This document shows positions 45,662 to 54,611 of a stretch of 64,000 nt of DNA, piece by piece. A program made the position numbers and the translations under genes. The notes under the pieces were generated by a model that had not been told where the DNA came from, did not search any database, and worked only from the letters and a program-made list of their open reading frames with translations. Location: assembly GCF_000377665.1 (NCBI RefSeq), contig NZ_KB898647.1, positions 3,559 through 67,558 of the forward strand, written 5' to 3'. This stretch comes from Vreelandella zhanjiangensis DSM 21076 (GTDB lineage: Bacteria; Pseudomonadota; Gammaproteobacteria; Pseudomonadales; Halomonadaceae). Each line of letters opens with the position of its first letter. Position 1 is the first letter of the stretch.

Positions 45662-46417
45662 TCAATGATTGGTGTGCGAGTGGGAATGATGTTGGGAGTC
45701 GGAGTGTAAGGGCGCGTGGTCGTGATCACCTAGATGAGCATTGAGCGTCCATAGCTGCCATAAGGCAAAGGTAATAATGGTTAGCGCTGCCAGGGTTCGG
45801 GTCGCCGGGTGGCGGATAAGGCGGCTAAGTTTGTGAGCCGCTAGCCCGGTGGCCAGTAGCGCGGGCAGGGTGCCTAGACCAAATGCCCCCATCAACAGCG
45901 CACCTTGAAGTGGCTGGGCGATTGCCAGGCTCCACGCTAGCATTGAGTAAACTAACCCACATGGCAGCCAGCCCCATATGGCGCCTAGCGCAAACGCTTG
46001 GGGAAAATGAACTACCGGCATCAGGCGGCGCCCAACGGGTTCAAGGTAGCGCCATAAGTGCTTTCCTACGGCTTCAACACGCAAAAGCCCCTTCCACCAG
46101 TTGGCGATGTAGAGCGCCATTAAAATCAGCATTAGCGCCGCCAGCCCTTGCAGTATCTGGCGGGCTAAGGGAGAAAGCGAAATCAGCGTGCCGAGAGCGG
46201 CAACTAAGGCGCCTGCAGCCATATAGCTTGTAATGCGGCCCAGGTTGTAGCTCAACAGCAGGCCGCCCATACGTGCTGGGCGGCGCATGCTGGGCGGTAC
46301 GGCAAACGTCAATGCGCTCATGATTCCCCCGCACATGCCAATGCAGTGTGCGCCGCCCATCAAACCAAACACAAACGCGGCGATAAGCGGTGGAAGATCA
46401 AGCCCGGTCGGGTTCAT
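45662..46417 (-). CDS. SafE/TauE-type membrane protein of the cytochrome-oxidase assembly type
   Basis: A 251-residue membrane protein with about six hydrophobic segments. The N-terminal motif FGLMGGAHCIGMCGGIMSALTF, with two cysteines and a histidine in the membrane, is typical of the copper-associated DsbD/SafE-like proteins found beside ccoI genes. The C-terminus is a metal-binding-like tail rich in His and Asp (about residues 227-251). It is coupled by ATGA overlap (46414-46417) to the P-type ATPase homologue. Likely handles copper or redox; not proven. Confidence 0.8.
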   Translation of the reverse strand: MNPTGLDLPPLIAAFVFGLMGGAHCIGMCGGIMSALTFAVPPSMRRPARMGGLLLSYNLGRITSYMAAGALVAALGTLISLSPLARQILQGLAALMLILMALYIANWWKGLLRVEAVGKHLWRYLEPVGRRLMPVVHFPQAFALGAIWGWLPCGLVYSMLAWSLAIAQPLQGALLMGAFGLGTLPALLATGLAAHKLSRLIRHPATRTLAALTIITFALWQLWTLNAHLGDHDHAPLHSDSQHHSHSHTNH

Positions 46418-48216
46418 AACATGCCTTTTGCGGCTGAAAGAGAAAGGCTGCGCGAAAAACGTAGCGTATTGACGACGACGGCGAGAACGCTAATCAAGGC
46501 ACCTACGACGGCTCCCAGCGGAGACAAAAAGCCCGGCGCCGCCAGAATAAATAATATCAGGCTTATGCCTACGGCTAAGCCGCTGGTTTGGCGTATGCAA
46601 CGCTGCATGGCGCGGGCGATAGTAAGAGTCTCGGCGGCACAGGCCTTGCGAGGGCTAAAAATGACCACGTCAGGGTGGGAAGCTAAAGACTCACAAGCAT
46701 GCGCTGTTAGCGCCAATGTCATCAGAGCGGAAGGCTTCTGTATTACCACGCCGCGCTTGCGCAACTGCTGGTAGCTGGCTACTAAGATCGCAGGATGCAC
46801 CATCGCCAACGCACAGAAGCTACTCACCACCAGCATTGAGAGCATGGTATCCAGTACCTCGGCTTTCCCAAGCCACCCGCCAATAGCCGTAACGCTTAAG
46901 CTCGCTATGAGTAAACTACTCACCCAGCGGTGCATGTTTTGCGCGTTGATCGCCGCCAGGGATTGCTCGCCCCAGGCAGCTTTAACCTGGGCGCTAATAT
47001 GCGCGGTGCGAGTATCAGCGCCTACCAGGATTGCTTTGATGACCAGCGAATTTTCCAGGTTTCGACAGCCAGCCAGCACGTGATCGCCTACTTGGCGCGT
47101 TATGGGAAGCTGCTCGCCGCTCAATTCCGATTCATCCAGGCTCGACGTTCCTTGCTCAATCGTGCCGTCAACGGGAAGTCGCTGGCCCGGTTTAACTATA
47201 ACGTGGTCGCCTGGCGCGAGTTCCCCTATTGGCAGGATTTTCTCGCAGGCATCGTGGTAAAGCCGAGTGGCCGACGCAGGAAGGGCGTCTTTGAGCGTAT
47301 TTTGAACATGCCCCAGGCCTAGGGATGATTTAACGTAGCCGCCCAGCAGCAAGAGCGTTGTCAGCAGGGCAATAAAACCTGCGTAGTGCTCCCCAATATG
47401 CAGCAGCGTTGCGTAGCCGCTGGCCAGGTAAGCGATGCTCAAGGCTAAACTGATAGGCACAGCCGGGCCGAGCAGGCCGCGCCGTATATCGACAAGCGCA
47501 CGCCTGAAAAAAGGCGGTGTGGCGAATAGCATCACGGCGGTGGCTAGACCAAGGGGCAGCCAGTGAAACAGCATATAAACATGCGGGTTAACGTTTTCTA
47601 ATGCTGCACCGTTTAAAAAAAACGCTAGCAGAGTGATGCCGATAAGGTTTGCCCCCGAGATTCCCAGCCGCCAAGCATTTACACGCTTTTTATGCCGCAG
47701 GTGCTCTTGGGTGGGGTCGGGCTCAAACGGCAGAGCGCTGTAGCCGATAGTGGCAAGCTCGGCCAGTAGTTGAGAGAGTTTAAGCTGGTTGGCGTGCCAG
47801 CTAACGCGCAGGCGATGATGGGATAAATCCACCGCGCTTGCGGTGATACCCTCAAGGGCATTTAGGCGATGCTCGATAAGCCAGGCACAGGCGTTGCAGG
47901 TGATGCCTTCGACGGCGAGGGTCGCGCTTAGCTGCTCGGTATCACTTTCTGACGTTACAAACGTTGCCTGACGTTCAGGGCTATCAAAGTGCGCCCAGGC
48001 ATCGCTGTTAAGCGTCCCATTAACGGGTTTGCCGGGCAGGTCGGTACGCTGGCGGTAATAGCTTTCCAGGCCGCCCTGTAAAATGGCATGAGCTACGGCT
48101 TCGCAGCCTGGACAGCACAAAGGGTGCACCGTTTCATCCAGCACAATTTGCCAAGGCGCATTGGCTGGTACGTGGCTGCCGCAATGGTAGCAAGAGGGGG
48201 CCGCAGGCGCTGTCAT
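46414..48216 (-). CDS. P1B-type ATPase homologue (CcoI-like) lacking the P and N catalytic domains
   Basis: A 600-residue relative of the copper P-type ATPase CcoI/FixI, normally about 750-830 residues. Present: an N-terminal zinc-ribbon-like segment (C9, C12, C34, C35, C38), an HMA domain with C107xxC110 (GITCNACAW), six membrane helices (about 185-300 and 430-480), the actuator domain with SGE at 366-368, and the last two helices (about 545-585). Missing: the CPC of helix 6 (SFC at 466-468 here), the DKTGT phosphorylation motif, the whole nucleotide-binding domain and GDGxND. The sequence runs from RGVVIQKPSALM to the post-P-domain region IARAMQRCIRQ with only about 30 residues between. The reading frame is intact, so this is not a simple frameshift. 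It cannot be a working ATPase as such. Confidence 0.8.
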   Translation of the reverse strand: MTAPAAPSCYHCGSHVPANAPWQIVLDETVHPLCCPGCEAVAHAILQGGLESYYRQRTDLPGKPVNGTLNSDAWAHFDSPERQATFVTSESDTEQLSATLAVEGITCNACAWLIEHRLNALEGITASAVDLSHHRLRVSWHANQLKLSQLLAELATIGYSALPFEPDPTQEHLRHKKRVNAWRLGISGANLIGITLLAFFLNGAALENVNPHVYMLFHWLPLGLATAVMLFATPPFFRRALVDIRRGLLGPAVPISLALSIAYLASGYATLLHIGEHYAGFIALLTTLLLLGGYVKSSLGLGHVQNTLKDALPASATRLYHDACEKILPIGELAPGDHVIVKPGQRLPVDGTIEQGTSSLDESELSGEQLPITRQVGDHVLAGCRNLENSLVIKAILVGADTRTAHISAQVKAAWGEQSLAAINAQNMHRWVSSLLIASLSVTAIGGWLGKAEVLDTMLSMLVVSSFCALAMVHPAILVASYQQLRKRGVVIQKPSALMTLALTAHACESLASHPDVVIFSPRKACAAETLTIARAMQRCIRQTSGLAVGISLILFILAAPGFLSPLGAVVGALISVLAVVVNTLRFSRSLSLSAAKGML

Positions 48217-48444
48217 GACTTGGCTGACGGCTCTTGAGCTAAGCGCATCGTTAACGCGTTATCCAGCAATTATGTTTCCTTACAATGAGCGCTGCTTAAC
48301 CGATGGGCAATCTATCCACAGGCCCTAATAGCTAACGTGTGAAAAGGTTAGCAGCATTGATGGGAAGGGCGCGAGTTTCGTCGTCATACCTGCTATCACT
48401 TGCTGACGTTTTCTACCAACCCTAATGCGCAGGAGAGAGCGGTT

Positions 48445-49239
48445 GTGCCAAACGTTTACGCAGATTATGTCCCTATTCAACCCGGCCAGTTGCCCGCAGC
48501 ACTGGCGCGAGGGGAGGCGTCTTGTTTTATGGTTGAGGGGTTTGGGGCACTTTCGGTCACCGGGAAGGCGCACATTGGACGGCTTTTATGGGCGCATGGT
48601 GCTGGCGCTGGGCATCAATCGGTATTTATGCAGCATATGATCAGTGCGCTTGCCGCCCAAGGCATTCAGGTCTTTGCGATTGATTTTCCGTATATGCAGC
48701 AAATGATGGAACAGGGGAAGCGTCGCCCGCCGCCGCCTGTGGCGAAAACGCTTGAGCATTTTGCAGCCTGGCACGGTTTGCTTGAACCCTTGGCCGACCT
48801 GCCGCTTTGGGCGGGCGGGAAGTCGATGGGCGGACGTATTGCGACGATGTTTGCAAGTACCGCGTTTGCAAGTACGGCGTTTGCAAGTTCAGGGTCTACA
48901 AGTACGGAGTCCGCAAGCCAGCAGGTTTGCCCTGGTGTGATTGTCGCGGGTTACCCGTTTCATCCGCCTAAAGTGCCTGACAAGCTGCGTTTGAGCCACT
49001 GGCCGGATATTCACTGTCCGCTGCTTGTTTTGCAGGGCGAGCGTGATCCTTTTGGCACTCGCGAGGAGGTCTCAGGCTACTTGTTAACGGCGCAAACTCG
49101 GCTTGAATGGCTTACCGATGGCGATCATGATTTCAAACCGCGCCGTGCATCTGGATTAAAACATGAGTTTTTGATTGACGAAGCGGCCACACTTGCGGCA
49201 TCCTTCGTCCGCGCTCATGGAACGCCTTCGGGAATGTGA
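48445..49239 (+). CDS. Alpha/beta hydrolase of the dienelactone/KANL3-Tex30-like family
   Basis: A 264-residue putative hydrolase. The strand-loop LLWAHGAGAGHQS gives the oxyanion-hole region, the nucleophile elbow is GGKSMGGR with the serine in KSMGG, an acid is likely in GERDPFG and the His in DGDHDFKPR, so the triad appears complete. Such proteins are poorly characterised. The interior holds a pentapeptide tandem repeat after the nucleophile elbow (about residues 136-160). GTG 48445 is chosen because AGGAGAGAG lies just before it; the upstream TTG is rejected. Confidence 0.82.
   Translation: MPNVYADYVPIQPGQLPAALARGEASCFMVEGFGALSVTGKAHIGRLLWAHGAGAGHQSVFMQHMISALAAQGIQVFAIDFPYMQQMMEQGKRRPPPPVAKTLEHFAAWHGLLEPLADLPLWAGGKSMGGRIATMFASTAFASTAFASSGSTSTESASQQVCPGVIVAGYPFHPPKVPDKLRLSHWPDIHCPLLVLQGERDPFGTREEVSGYLLTAQTRLEWLTDGDHDFKPRRASGLKHEFLIDEAATLAASFVRAHGTPSGM
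48850..48924 (+). repeat. 15-bp coding minisatellite
   Basis: Five units of 15 bp; the first two (TTTGCAAGTACCGCG type) differ by one base, and later ones decay. It encodes FASTA-FASTA-FASSG-STSTE-SASQQ inside the hydrolase. Confidence 0.9.
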
Positions 49240-49280
49240 GCAACGCGCTGGTTTAAATCACAAAGTTTAAACATAACGTG

Positions 49281-49308
49281 TTGACATTCAGGCAGACTTC
49301 TGTAGAAT
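49281..49308 (+). promoter_or_regulatory. Strong promoter of the tRNA-Val/Asp operon
   Basis: Perfect TTGACA (49281-49286), 16-bp spacer, TAGAAT (49303-49308), followed by a GC-rich discriminator (GCAGCGCC), the signature of stringently controlled stable-RNA promoters. Confidence 0.88.
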
Positions 49309-49327
49309 GCAGCGCCACGTGACCAGC

Positions 49328-49403
49328 GGGTGGTTAGCTCAGTTGGGAGAGCACCAGCCTTACAAGCTGGGGGTCACTGGTTCGAACCCAGTACCACCCA
49401 CCA
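49328..49403 (+). tRNA. tRNA-Val (anticodon TAC)
   Basis: A 76-nt cloverleaf, acceptor GGGTGGT/ACCACCC, anticodon loop CTTACAA giving TAC, CCA encoded at the end. Confidence 0.97.
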
Positions 49404-49463
49404 TCGAAAGATGGCCTGGAAACGTAAAGCAGTACCAAAGTAACATCAGCATGATGCAACAGC

Positions 49464-49540
49464 GGACCGGTAGTTCAGTTGGTTAGAATGCCGGCCTGTC
49501 ACGCCGGAGGTCGCGAGTTCGAGTCTCGTCCGGTCCGCCA
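49464..49540 (+). tRNA. tRNA-Asp (anticodon GTC)
   Basis: A 77-nt cloverleaf, acceptor GGACCGG/CCGGTCC, anticodon loop CTGTCAC giving GTC, G discriminator, CCA encoded. Confidence 0.97.
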
Positions 49541-49579
49541 TCATCATACTTTTTTGCTTTGTAGCAGTTATCGCTATTC

Positions 49580-49656
49580 GGACCGGTAGTTCAGTTGGTT
49601 AGAATGCCGGCCTGTCACGCCGGAGGTCGCGAGTTCGAGTCTCGTCCGGTCCGCCA
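49580..49656 (+). tRNA. tRNA-Asp (anticodon GTC), second copy
   Basis: Identical to the copy at 49464-49540; CCA encoded at 49654-49656. Confidence 0.97.
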
Positions 49657-49695
49657 CGATAACTTGCAGATTGGTTGATTTAACATCAACACCCT

Positions 49696-49771
49696 GGGTG
49701 GTTAGCTCAGTTGGGAGAGCACCAGCCTTACAAGCTGGGGGTCACTGGTTCGAACCCAGTACCACCCACCA
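49696..49771 (+). tRNA. tRNA-Val (anticodon TAC), second copy
   Basis: Identical to the copy at 49328-49403; CCA encoded at 49769-49771. Confidence 0.97.
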
Positions 49772-49828
49772 TTTAAAGTCCTTTTAAATGGTTGTAGTTG
49801 TAATATCGTTAGAAAGTGCCTTATTTGT

Positions 49829-49905
49829 GGACCGGTAGTTCAGTTGGTTAGAATGCCGGCCTGTCACGCCGGAGGTCGCGAGTTCGAGTCTCGTCCGGTC
49901 CGCCA
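49829..49905 (+). tRNA. tRNA-Asp (anticodon GTC), third copy
   Basis: Identical to the other two tRNA-Asp copies; last gene of the five-tRNA operon, CCA encoded. Confidence 0.97.
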
Positions 49906-49987
49906 TTAAGCACTAGCGTTTATTTTACGCACTGAAATTTTAAGTATATTGGTATAAGTAATTTCGGTTTTATGCCGACGAATTCTA

Positions 49988-50018
49988 AAAACCCTGGATC
50001 TTTGATCCGGGGTTTTTT
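49988..50018 (+). terminator. Terminator of the tRNA operon
   Basis: Stem AACCCTGGATC / GATCCGGGGTT (one wobble) with a TTT loop, then six T. Confidence 0.92.
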
Positions 50019-50044
50019 CGTATGTGCGCTAGTTTTTAAGCCAG

Positions 50045-50446
50045 TCAAGCAACCGCGCTAACGCCTGCTTTGGCGATCTGCACGTCCTGTTCGGGTTTCA
50101 CGCCAGAAATGCCCACTGCGCCGATTACCTGACCGTCAACGATGATGGGTACGCCACCGGATAGCAGGCCAGGGAAGGGAGCAGACACAAATGCTGTACG
50201 GCCGCCGTTAATCATCTCTTCAAACACTTGGGTTTCTTTACGGCCCAGGGCGGCATTGCGTGCCTTGTGCGTGGCGATTTCGGCGCTAAAGGGTGCCGCG
50301 CCGTCCAGACGGCTAAGGGCGAGCAGATGGCCGCCGTCGTCGGTGATTGCAATTGTGACCGGCCAGCTGTTGTTGTTAGCTTCTTTCTGGGCGGCCTCAA
50401 GAATTTTCGTGATATCCGCTTGAACAAGTACGGCTTTAGTTTGCAT
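50045..50446 (-). CDS. glcG: GlcG, DUF336/heme-binding-family protein of the glycolate operon
   Basis: A 133-residue protein of the GlcG/HbpS family, encoded at the end of the glycolate oxidase operon. The core PVTIAITDDGGHLLALSRLDGAAP and the GGVPIIVDGQVIGAVGISG signature are complete. Its biochemical role in glycolate use is not established. ATG 50446 is preferred over one seven codons upstream because AAGGA stands nine bases before it. A paralogue lies at 56329. Separated by 65 bp from glcF. Confidence 0.9.
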   Translation of the reverse strand: MQTKAVLVQADITKILEAAQKEANNNSWPVTIAITDDGGHLLALSRLDGAAPFSAEIATHKARNAALGRKETQVFEEMINGGRTAFVSAPFPGLLSGGVPIIVDGQVIGAVGISGVKPEQDVQIAKAGVSAVA

Positions 50447-50511
50447 ATCAGGTCCTTTTTTTATCAACAGGATGGTAATTGCTGCGCCGGTTGGTGGGCG
50501 CAGCAGGAAGA

Positions 50512-51750
50512 TCAGTGAGTCATCAGTGCCGCGTCCACGACCTCAACCCAGTGGCGCACTGGCGTACGACTCGCCCCCGCTAAGTGCGTTTGGCAGCCAA
50601 TATTAGCGGTTACTATAAGCTCTGGATTGCCCGCTTCCAACGCCGCCAGCTTATTATCGCGCAGTTGGGTGGCAAGCTCTGGCTGGGTGATGGAGTAAGT
50701 ACCCGCGGACCCGCAGCAAAGGTGCGCATCCTGAACTGGTGTCAGCGAAAACCCCAGCTTGATCAATACGCCTTCTACTGCACCGTTAAGCTTCTGGGCG
50801 TGCTGCAGCGTGCATGGGCAATGGAAGGCCAAGCGTTGGGTCTCTTTAACCTGTAGTGCTTCTAAGGGCTCCTCACGCAGAATCTCGACGATATCTTTCG
50901 CCAGCGCGCTGATCTTCTTAGCCTTTTCAGCGTAGTGCGGGTCATCTTTGAGCATGTAGCCATACTCTTTGATAAACGCCCCGCAGCCGCTAGCGGTTTG
51001 AACAATCGCCTCGGCGCCCTGTTCGATATGCGGCCACCAGGCATCAATATTGGCGCGCATGCGGGCGCGACCGTCATCTTGAGCGTTAAGGTGGAAATCA
51101 ATTGCCCCACAGCAGCCGGCTTCTGCCACTGGTGTCAGGCTAATATGTAGACGATCCAGCAGCCGAGCGGTAGCGGCATTGGTATTGGGCGACAGCCCAG
51201 GCTGTACACAGCCTTCTAAAATCAGCATTTTGCGAGTATGCAGCTTACTATCAGGCCGCTTGCCCGCATCGACCGGCGCTGCGGGCATTTTGTTGCGCAG
51301 CTTGCTCGGCACCAGTGGTTTGAACGTGAGGCCCAGTTTTAACAGCGCCTGAAAACGCTTGGGTTCCACCATCATTTTGCGCAACGCATAGCGCTGGGCG
51401 CGGTCGGCTGGTGGGCGCGGTACACGGCGCTCTATTTCCGCGCGGCCGATATTCAAAAGCTTGTGATACTCGACCCCTGATGGGCAGGTGGTTTCACAGT
51501 TCTGGCAGGTTAGGCAGCGATCCAGGTGCAGCCGGGTTTCTGCAGTGACCTGGTCATCGTCGTCGCGGCTTTCCAGCAGCTCCTTCATCAGGTAGATGCG
51601 CCCGCGAGGGCCGTCACGCTCGTCGCCCAGCAGCTGATAGGTAGGGCAGGTGGCGTTACAGAAGCCGCAGTGGACGCAGGTGCGCAAAATGCGCTCAGCT
51701 TCCTGAATATGCGGCTTTTGACGATCTGCATCGGTAAAATGCGTTTGCAT
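50512..51750 (-). CDS. glcF: Glycolate oxidase iron-sulfur subunit
   Basis: Electron-transfer subunit of the membrane-associated glycolate oxidase GlcDEF. Two 4Fe-4S motifs occur near the N-terminus: [12 protein letters not shown] (about 29-40) and [12 protein letters not shown] (about 78-89). Two CCG-type heterodisulfide-reductase-like domains follow, with EAGCCGA (about 215-221) and [15 protein letters not shown]. The length of 412 residues is normal. It lies 14 bp after glcE and precedes glcG in one operon on the minus strand. Confidence 0.97.
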   Translation of the reverse strand: MQTHFTDADRQKPHIQEAERILRTCVHCGFCNATCPTYQLLGDERDGPRGRIYLMKELLESRDDDDQVTAETRLHLDRCLTCQNCETTCPSGVEYHKLLNIGRAEIERRVPRPPADRAQRYALRKMMVEPKRFQALLKLGLTFKPLVPSKLRNKMPAAPVDAGKRPDSKLHTRKMLILEGCVQPGLSPNTNAATARLLDRLHISLTPVAEAGCCGAIDFHLNAQDDGRARMRANIDAWWPHIEQGAEAIVQTASGCGAFIKEYGYMLKDDPHYAEKAKKISALAKDIVEILREEPLEALQVKETQRLAFHCPCTLQHAQKLNGAVEGVLIKLGFSLTPVQDAHLCCGSAGTYSITQPELATQLRDNKLAALEAGNPELIVTANIGCQTHLAGASRTPVRHWVEVVDAALMTH

Positions 51751-51764
51751 ATCAGCTCTCCTGA

Positions 51765-52865
51765 TTAAAACGCCGCGTAAAGACGACCGGGGTTGAAAAT
51801 GCCGTGAACATCCAGCTCCGCTTTTAAATTGCGATGATATTTTTCAACCACGCTGTTTAACGGGGTAAACGGCTCTGCCGCTCCACCCTGCGTTTGCGGC
51901 GTATAGCAGGTGGCGTGCCCGCCTGCGGCCTGGCACGCATTGCGCAGCGTCGTTGCATCAAGCGTGGTTTTTACCCAGCGCTGGCTGCCGCCCCAGTCGT
52001 AAAAGATATCGGCTTCGGGAATATCCAGCGCAAGCGGCGCGGTATGCGGGGGGAGCGACAGACGCCAAAGCGCCTTGCCATCCTCAAGATGAAAAAATCC
52101 ATGGGTTTGATTGGCAAGTGAACGCCAGAAGCTGGCTTCCAATGGTTCACCGCCCAGGCGCTCCTGGGTCGCTTTTACCGAACTGTTGCCGCCTTCCAGG
52201 CGAATATAAAGCTCGCCTGCATGCCAGGCGGCTGCAGTGATAGGTAATGGCAAACGACCCAGTTCCGCCAGTTTATTCAAAGCATCTTCAAGGCTCATGG
52301 GTAGGCGCAAACAGTGGTTTGCTGTCGGTATCGGCAACACTTTAAATGAGATATCCGCAAGCACGCCGAGCGTGCCCTGGGCGCCAGCCATTAGTCGGGA
52401 AAGATCGTAGCCCGCCACGTTTTTCATGACTTCGCCGCCAAAGCGCAGCAGCTTGCCTTCCTGAGTAATGACTCGCGTGCCAAGCACAAAGTCACGTGCC
52501 GCACCCGCCCAGGGGCGGCGAGGGCCGGAAAGGCCGGTCGCCACCGCGCCGCCAATGGTGCTGTTTTCACCAAAACTCGGCGGTTCAAAGGCAAGCATCT
52601 GATGGTGTTCGGCCAGGGCTTTCTGCAGCGCGCTTAATCGCGTACCGGCGCGTACCGTCACCACAAGCTCAACCGGGTCGTAAGACACAATGCCGCTGTG
52701 TTCTGCTATGCAAAGCGGCTGGCCTTCTACCGGGCGGCCATAAAATGCACGGGTATCGCCGCCCACAATGCGTAGCGGCGTGCGTGTTTCATAAGCCGTA
52801 CGCACCTGCTCACACAGGCGCTCAGAAATATCGCGGTCGGCGGCGTGAATCGCTAAATCAGTCAT
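51765..52865 (-). CDS. glcE: Glycolate oxidase FAD-binding subunit GlcE
   Basis: Second FAD-binding subunit of glycolate oxidase, 366 residues. The PCMH-type FAD fold is shown by [36 protein letters not shown] and [22 protein letters not shown]. Shorter than GlcD, as in E. coli (350). ATG 52865 is chosen because AGGAAAG precedes it; an upstream ATG has none. Separated by 35 bp from glcD. Confidence 0.96.
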   Translation of the reverse strand: MTDLAIHAADRDISERLCEQVRTAYETRTPLRIVGGDTRAFYGRPVEGQPLCIAEHSGIVSYDPVELVVTVRAGTRLSALQKALAEHHQMLAFEPPSFGENSTIGGAVATGLSGPRRPWAGAARDFVLGTRVITQEGKLLRFGGEVMKNVAGYDLSRLMAGAQGTLGVLADISFKVLPIPTANHCLRLPMSLEDALNKLAELGRLPLPITAAAWHAGELYIRLEGGNSSVKATQERLGGEPLEASFWRSLANQTHGFFHLEDGKALWRLSLPPHTAPLALDIPEADIFYDWGGSQRWVKTTLDATTLRNACQAAGGHATCYTPQTQGGAAEPFTPLNSVVEKYHRNLKAELDVHGIFNPGRLYAAF

Positions 52866-52900
52866 GGTCTTTCCTGGTGTTTGCCTTGTTCGATTTATCA

Positions 52901-54400
52901 TCAAAAGCGCGGTAGCTCTGGATGCGGCAATTCATTGTTATGGACATGCATGGCGCCAAATTCAGCACAGCGGGCCAGTGTCGGGATATTTTTTCCTGGG
53001 TTAAGCAGTCGCTTGGGGTCAAACGCGGCTTTTAGTGCATGGAAAACGCTGATTTCATCCGCCTGGAACTGGCTGCACATCTGGTTGATCTTTTCGCGCC
53101 CTACGCCATGTTCGCCGGTAATCGAACCACCAGCGGCCACGCACAGCTCCAGAATCTTGCCGCCTACCTCTTCGGCCAGTGCCAGCTCACCCTCTTTATT
53201 GGCATCGAACAAAATCAGGGGGTGCATATTGCCATCACCGGCGTGAAAGACGTTGGCCACCGCCAGGCCGCTCTGTTCAGAAAGCGCTGCTATGCCCTTG
53301 AGCACGCGGGGAAGTTCGCAGCGGGGAATCGTACCGTCCATGCAGTAGTAATCAGGCGACATGCGACCAACCGCCGGAAAGGCATTTTTGCGCCCGGCCC
53401 AGAACTTGGCGCGCTCCAGCTCATCACGGGCCTGCTGAATCTGCGTGGCACCGGCTTTTTCGAGCACCCGGCGTACCGTCTCGCAGTCGTCATCCACGTC
53501 CGCTTCGACGCCATCAAGCTCGCACAGTAAAATCGCCTCGGCGTCCAGCGGGTAGCCCGCTTTGACAAAATCTTCAGCGGCCTTGATGGCAAGTTTATCC
53601 ATCATTTCCAGACCGCCTGGGATAATGCCCGCCGCAATAATATCGCCCACTGCGCGGCCGGCTTTTTCAACGTCGTCAAAGCTTGCCATCAAGACTTTGG
53701 CGGTCTCCGGTTTGGGCAGCAGCTTGACGGTAATTTCGGTGACCACACCCAGCATGCCTTCTGAACCGTTCATCAGAGCGAGCAGATCAAAACCCGGCGC
53801 ATCCAGCGATTCAGCGCCCAGCGTCATGCGCTCACCTTCAATGGTCAGCACATCAACGCGCAGTACGTTGTGTACGGTCAGACCGTATTTAAGGCAGTGT
53901 ACGCCGCCGGCGTTTTCCGCCACGTTGCCGCCAATCGAGCAGGCAATTTGGGATGACGGGTCGGGGGCGTAGTAAAGCCCGTAAGGCGCGGCCGCCTCGG
54001 AAATGGCCAGATTACGCACCCCAGGCTGCACGCGTGCCATGCGCGCATCAGGGTCAACACTCAGTATCTTGTTAAACCGCGACATCACAAGCAGTACGCC
54101 CTGCTCAAGCGGCAGCGCGCCGCCGGAAAGGCCGGTTCCCGCGCCTCGCGTCACCACTGGTACGTCTAATGCGTGGCAGCGTTTTAACAGGGCTTCGACC
54201 TGTTCAAGGTTTTCGGGCAGCGCTACCAGCATGGGCAATACCCGGTAAGCGGCCAGGCCATCGCACTCGAAGGGGCGCAAATCTTCTTCCCGGTGGAGCA
54301 GGGTCAGGGTCGGCACTGCCTGCTGTATGTCGGTTAAAACCTCGGTTTTATCACGGCGTGCAAGCTCGCCATCAAGACGCTCATCAAAGAGGATATTCAT
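52901..54400 (-). CDS. glcD: Glycolate oxidase catalytic FAD subunit GlcD
   Basis: Oxidises glycolate to glyoxylate, passing electrons to the quinone pool with GlcE and GlcF. The 499 residues are the same length as E. coli GlcD and align throughout, from NILFDERLDGEL at the start, through VPVVTRGAGTGLSGGALP, PDPSSQIACSIGGNVAENAGG and HAGDGNMHPLILFD, to HGVGREKINQMC and the C-terminal PELPRF. ATG 54400 fits that N-terminus, while a longer frame (to 54502) is rejected because it would run into the operator. First gene of glcDEFG, regulated by the divergent glcC. Confidence 0.98.
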   Translation of the reverse strand: MNILFDERLDGELARRDKTEVLTDIQQAVPTLTLLHREEDLRPFECDGLAAYRVLPMLVALPENLEQVEALLKRCHALDVPVVTRGAGTGLSGGALPLEQGVLLVMSRFNKILSVDPDARMARVQPGVRNLAISEAAAPYGLYYAPDPSSQIACSIGGNVAENAGGVHCLKYGLTVHNVLRVDVLTIEGERMTLGAESLDAPGFDLLALMNGSEGMLGVVTEITVKLLPKPETAKVLMASFDDVEKAGRAVGDIIAAGIIPGGLEMMDKLAIKAAEDFVKAGYPLDAEAILLCELDGVEADVDDDCETVRRVLEKAGATQIQQARDELERAKFWAGRKNAFPAVGRMSPDYYCMDGTIPRCELPRVLKGIAALSEQSGLAVANVFHAGDGNMHPLILFDANKEGELALAEEVGGKILELCVAAGGSITGEHGVGREKINQMCSQFQADEISVFHALKAAFDPKRLLNPGKNIPTLARCAEFGAMHVHNNELPHPELPRF

Positions 54401-54502
54401 CACAACATCCCAGGTTTTTTTATCGTTTAAGGTAACCGCACGGTCAATCAAGCATGGGTCAATCTGAGCTGTTTTTGTATGCCTGTCCAGAGTGTGGTGC
54501 AA

Positions 54503-54523
54503 TGGTCAGACCAGTAATTGGTC
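54503..54523. promoter_or_regulatory. FadR-type palindrome, likely GlcC operator
   Basis: TGGTCAGACCA (54503-54513) is a perfect 11-bp palindrome matching the TGGTCNGACCA core bound by FadR-subfamily regulators, with a further ATTGGTC half-site four bases on (54517-54523). It lies between glcD (103 bp) and glcC (about 100 bp). Confidence 0.7.
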
Positions 54524-54611
54524 GATAATCATGCAATGTTGAGCTTTATAGTTACGGTGCGATGAGGCTTATCTTATGGATCATCCAGGCGGGCTTTTAA
54601 AAGGAAAGAAC

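Noticed and set aside
45064..45744. Open frame of 226 codons on the plus strand through the hemN start and repeat element
   Set aside because: It runs antisense to hemN and through a palindromic repeat, and has no recognisable product or ribosome-binding site.
46414..48216. Frameshifted P-type ATPase pseudogene
   Set aside because: The frame is open end to end, the gene is about 200 codons shorter than normal with sequence resuming at the correct post-P-domain helix; a clean in-frame loss fits better than a frameshift.
54401..54502. Longer GlcD N-terminus
   Set aside because: The E. coli-like N-terminus begins at 54400, and the extension would approach the FadR-type operator and promoter.
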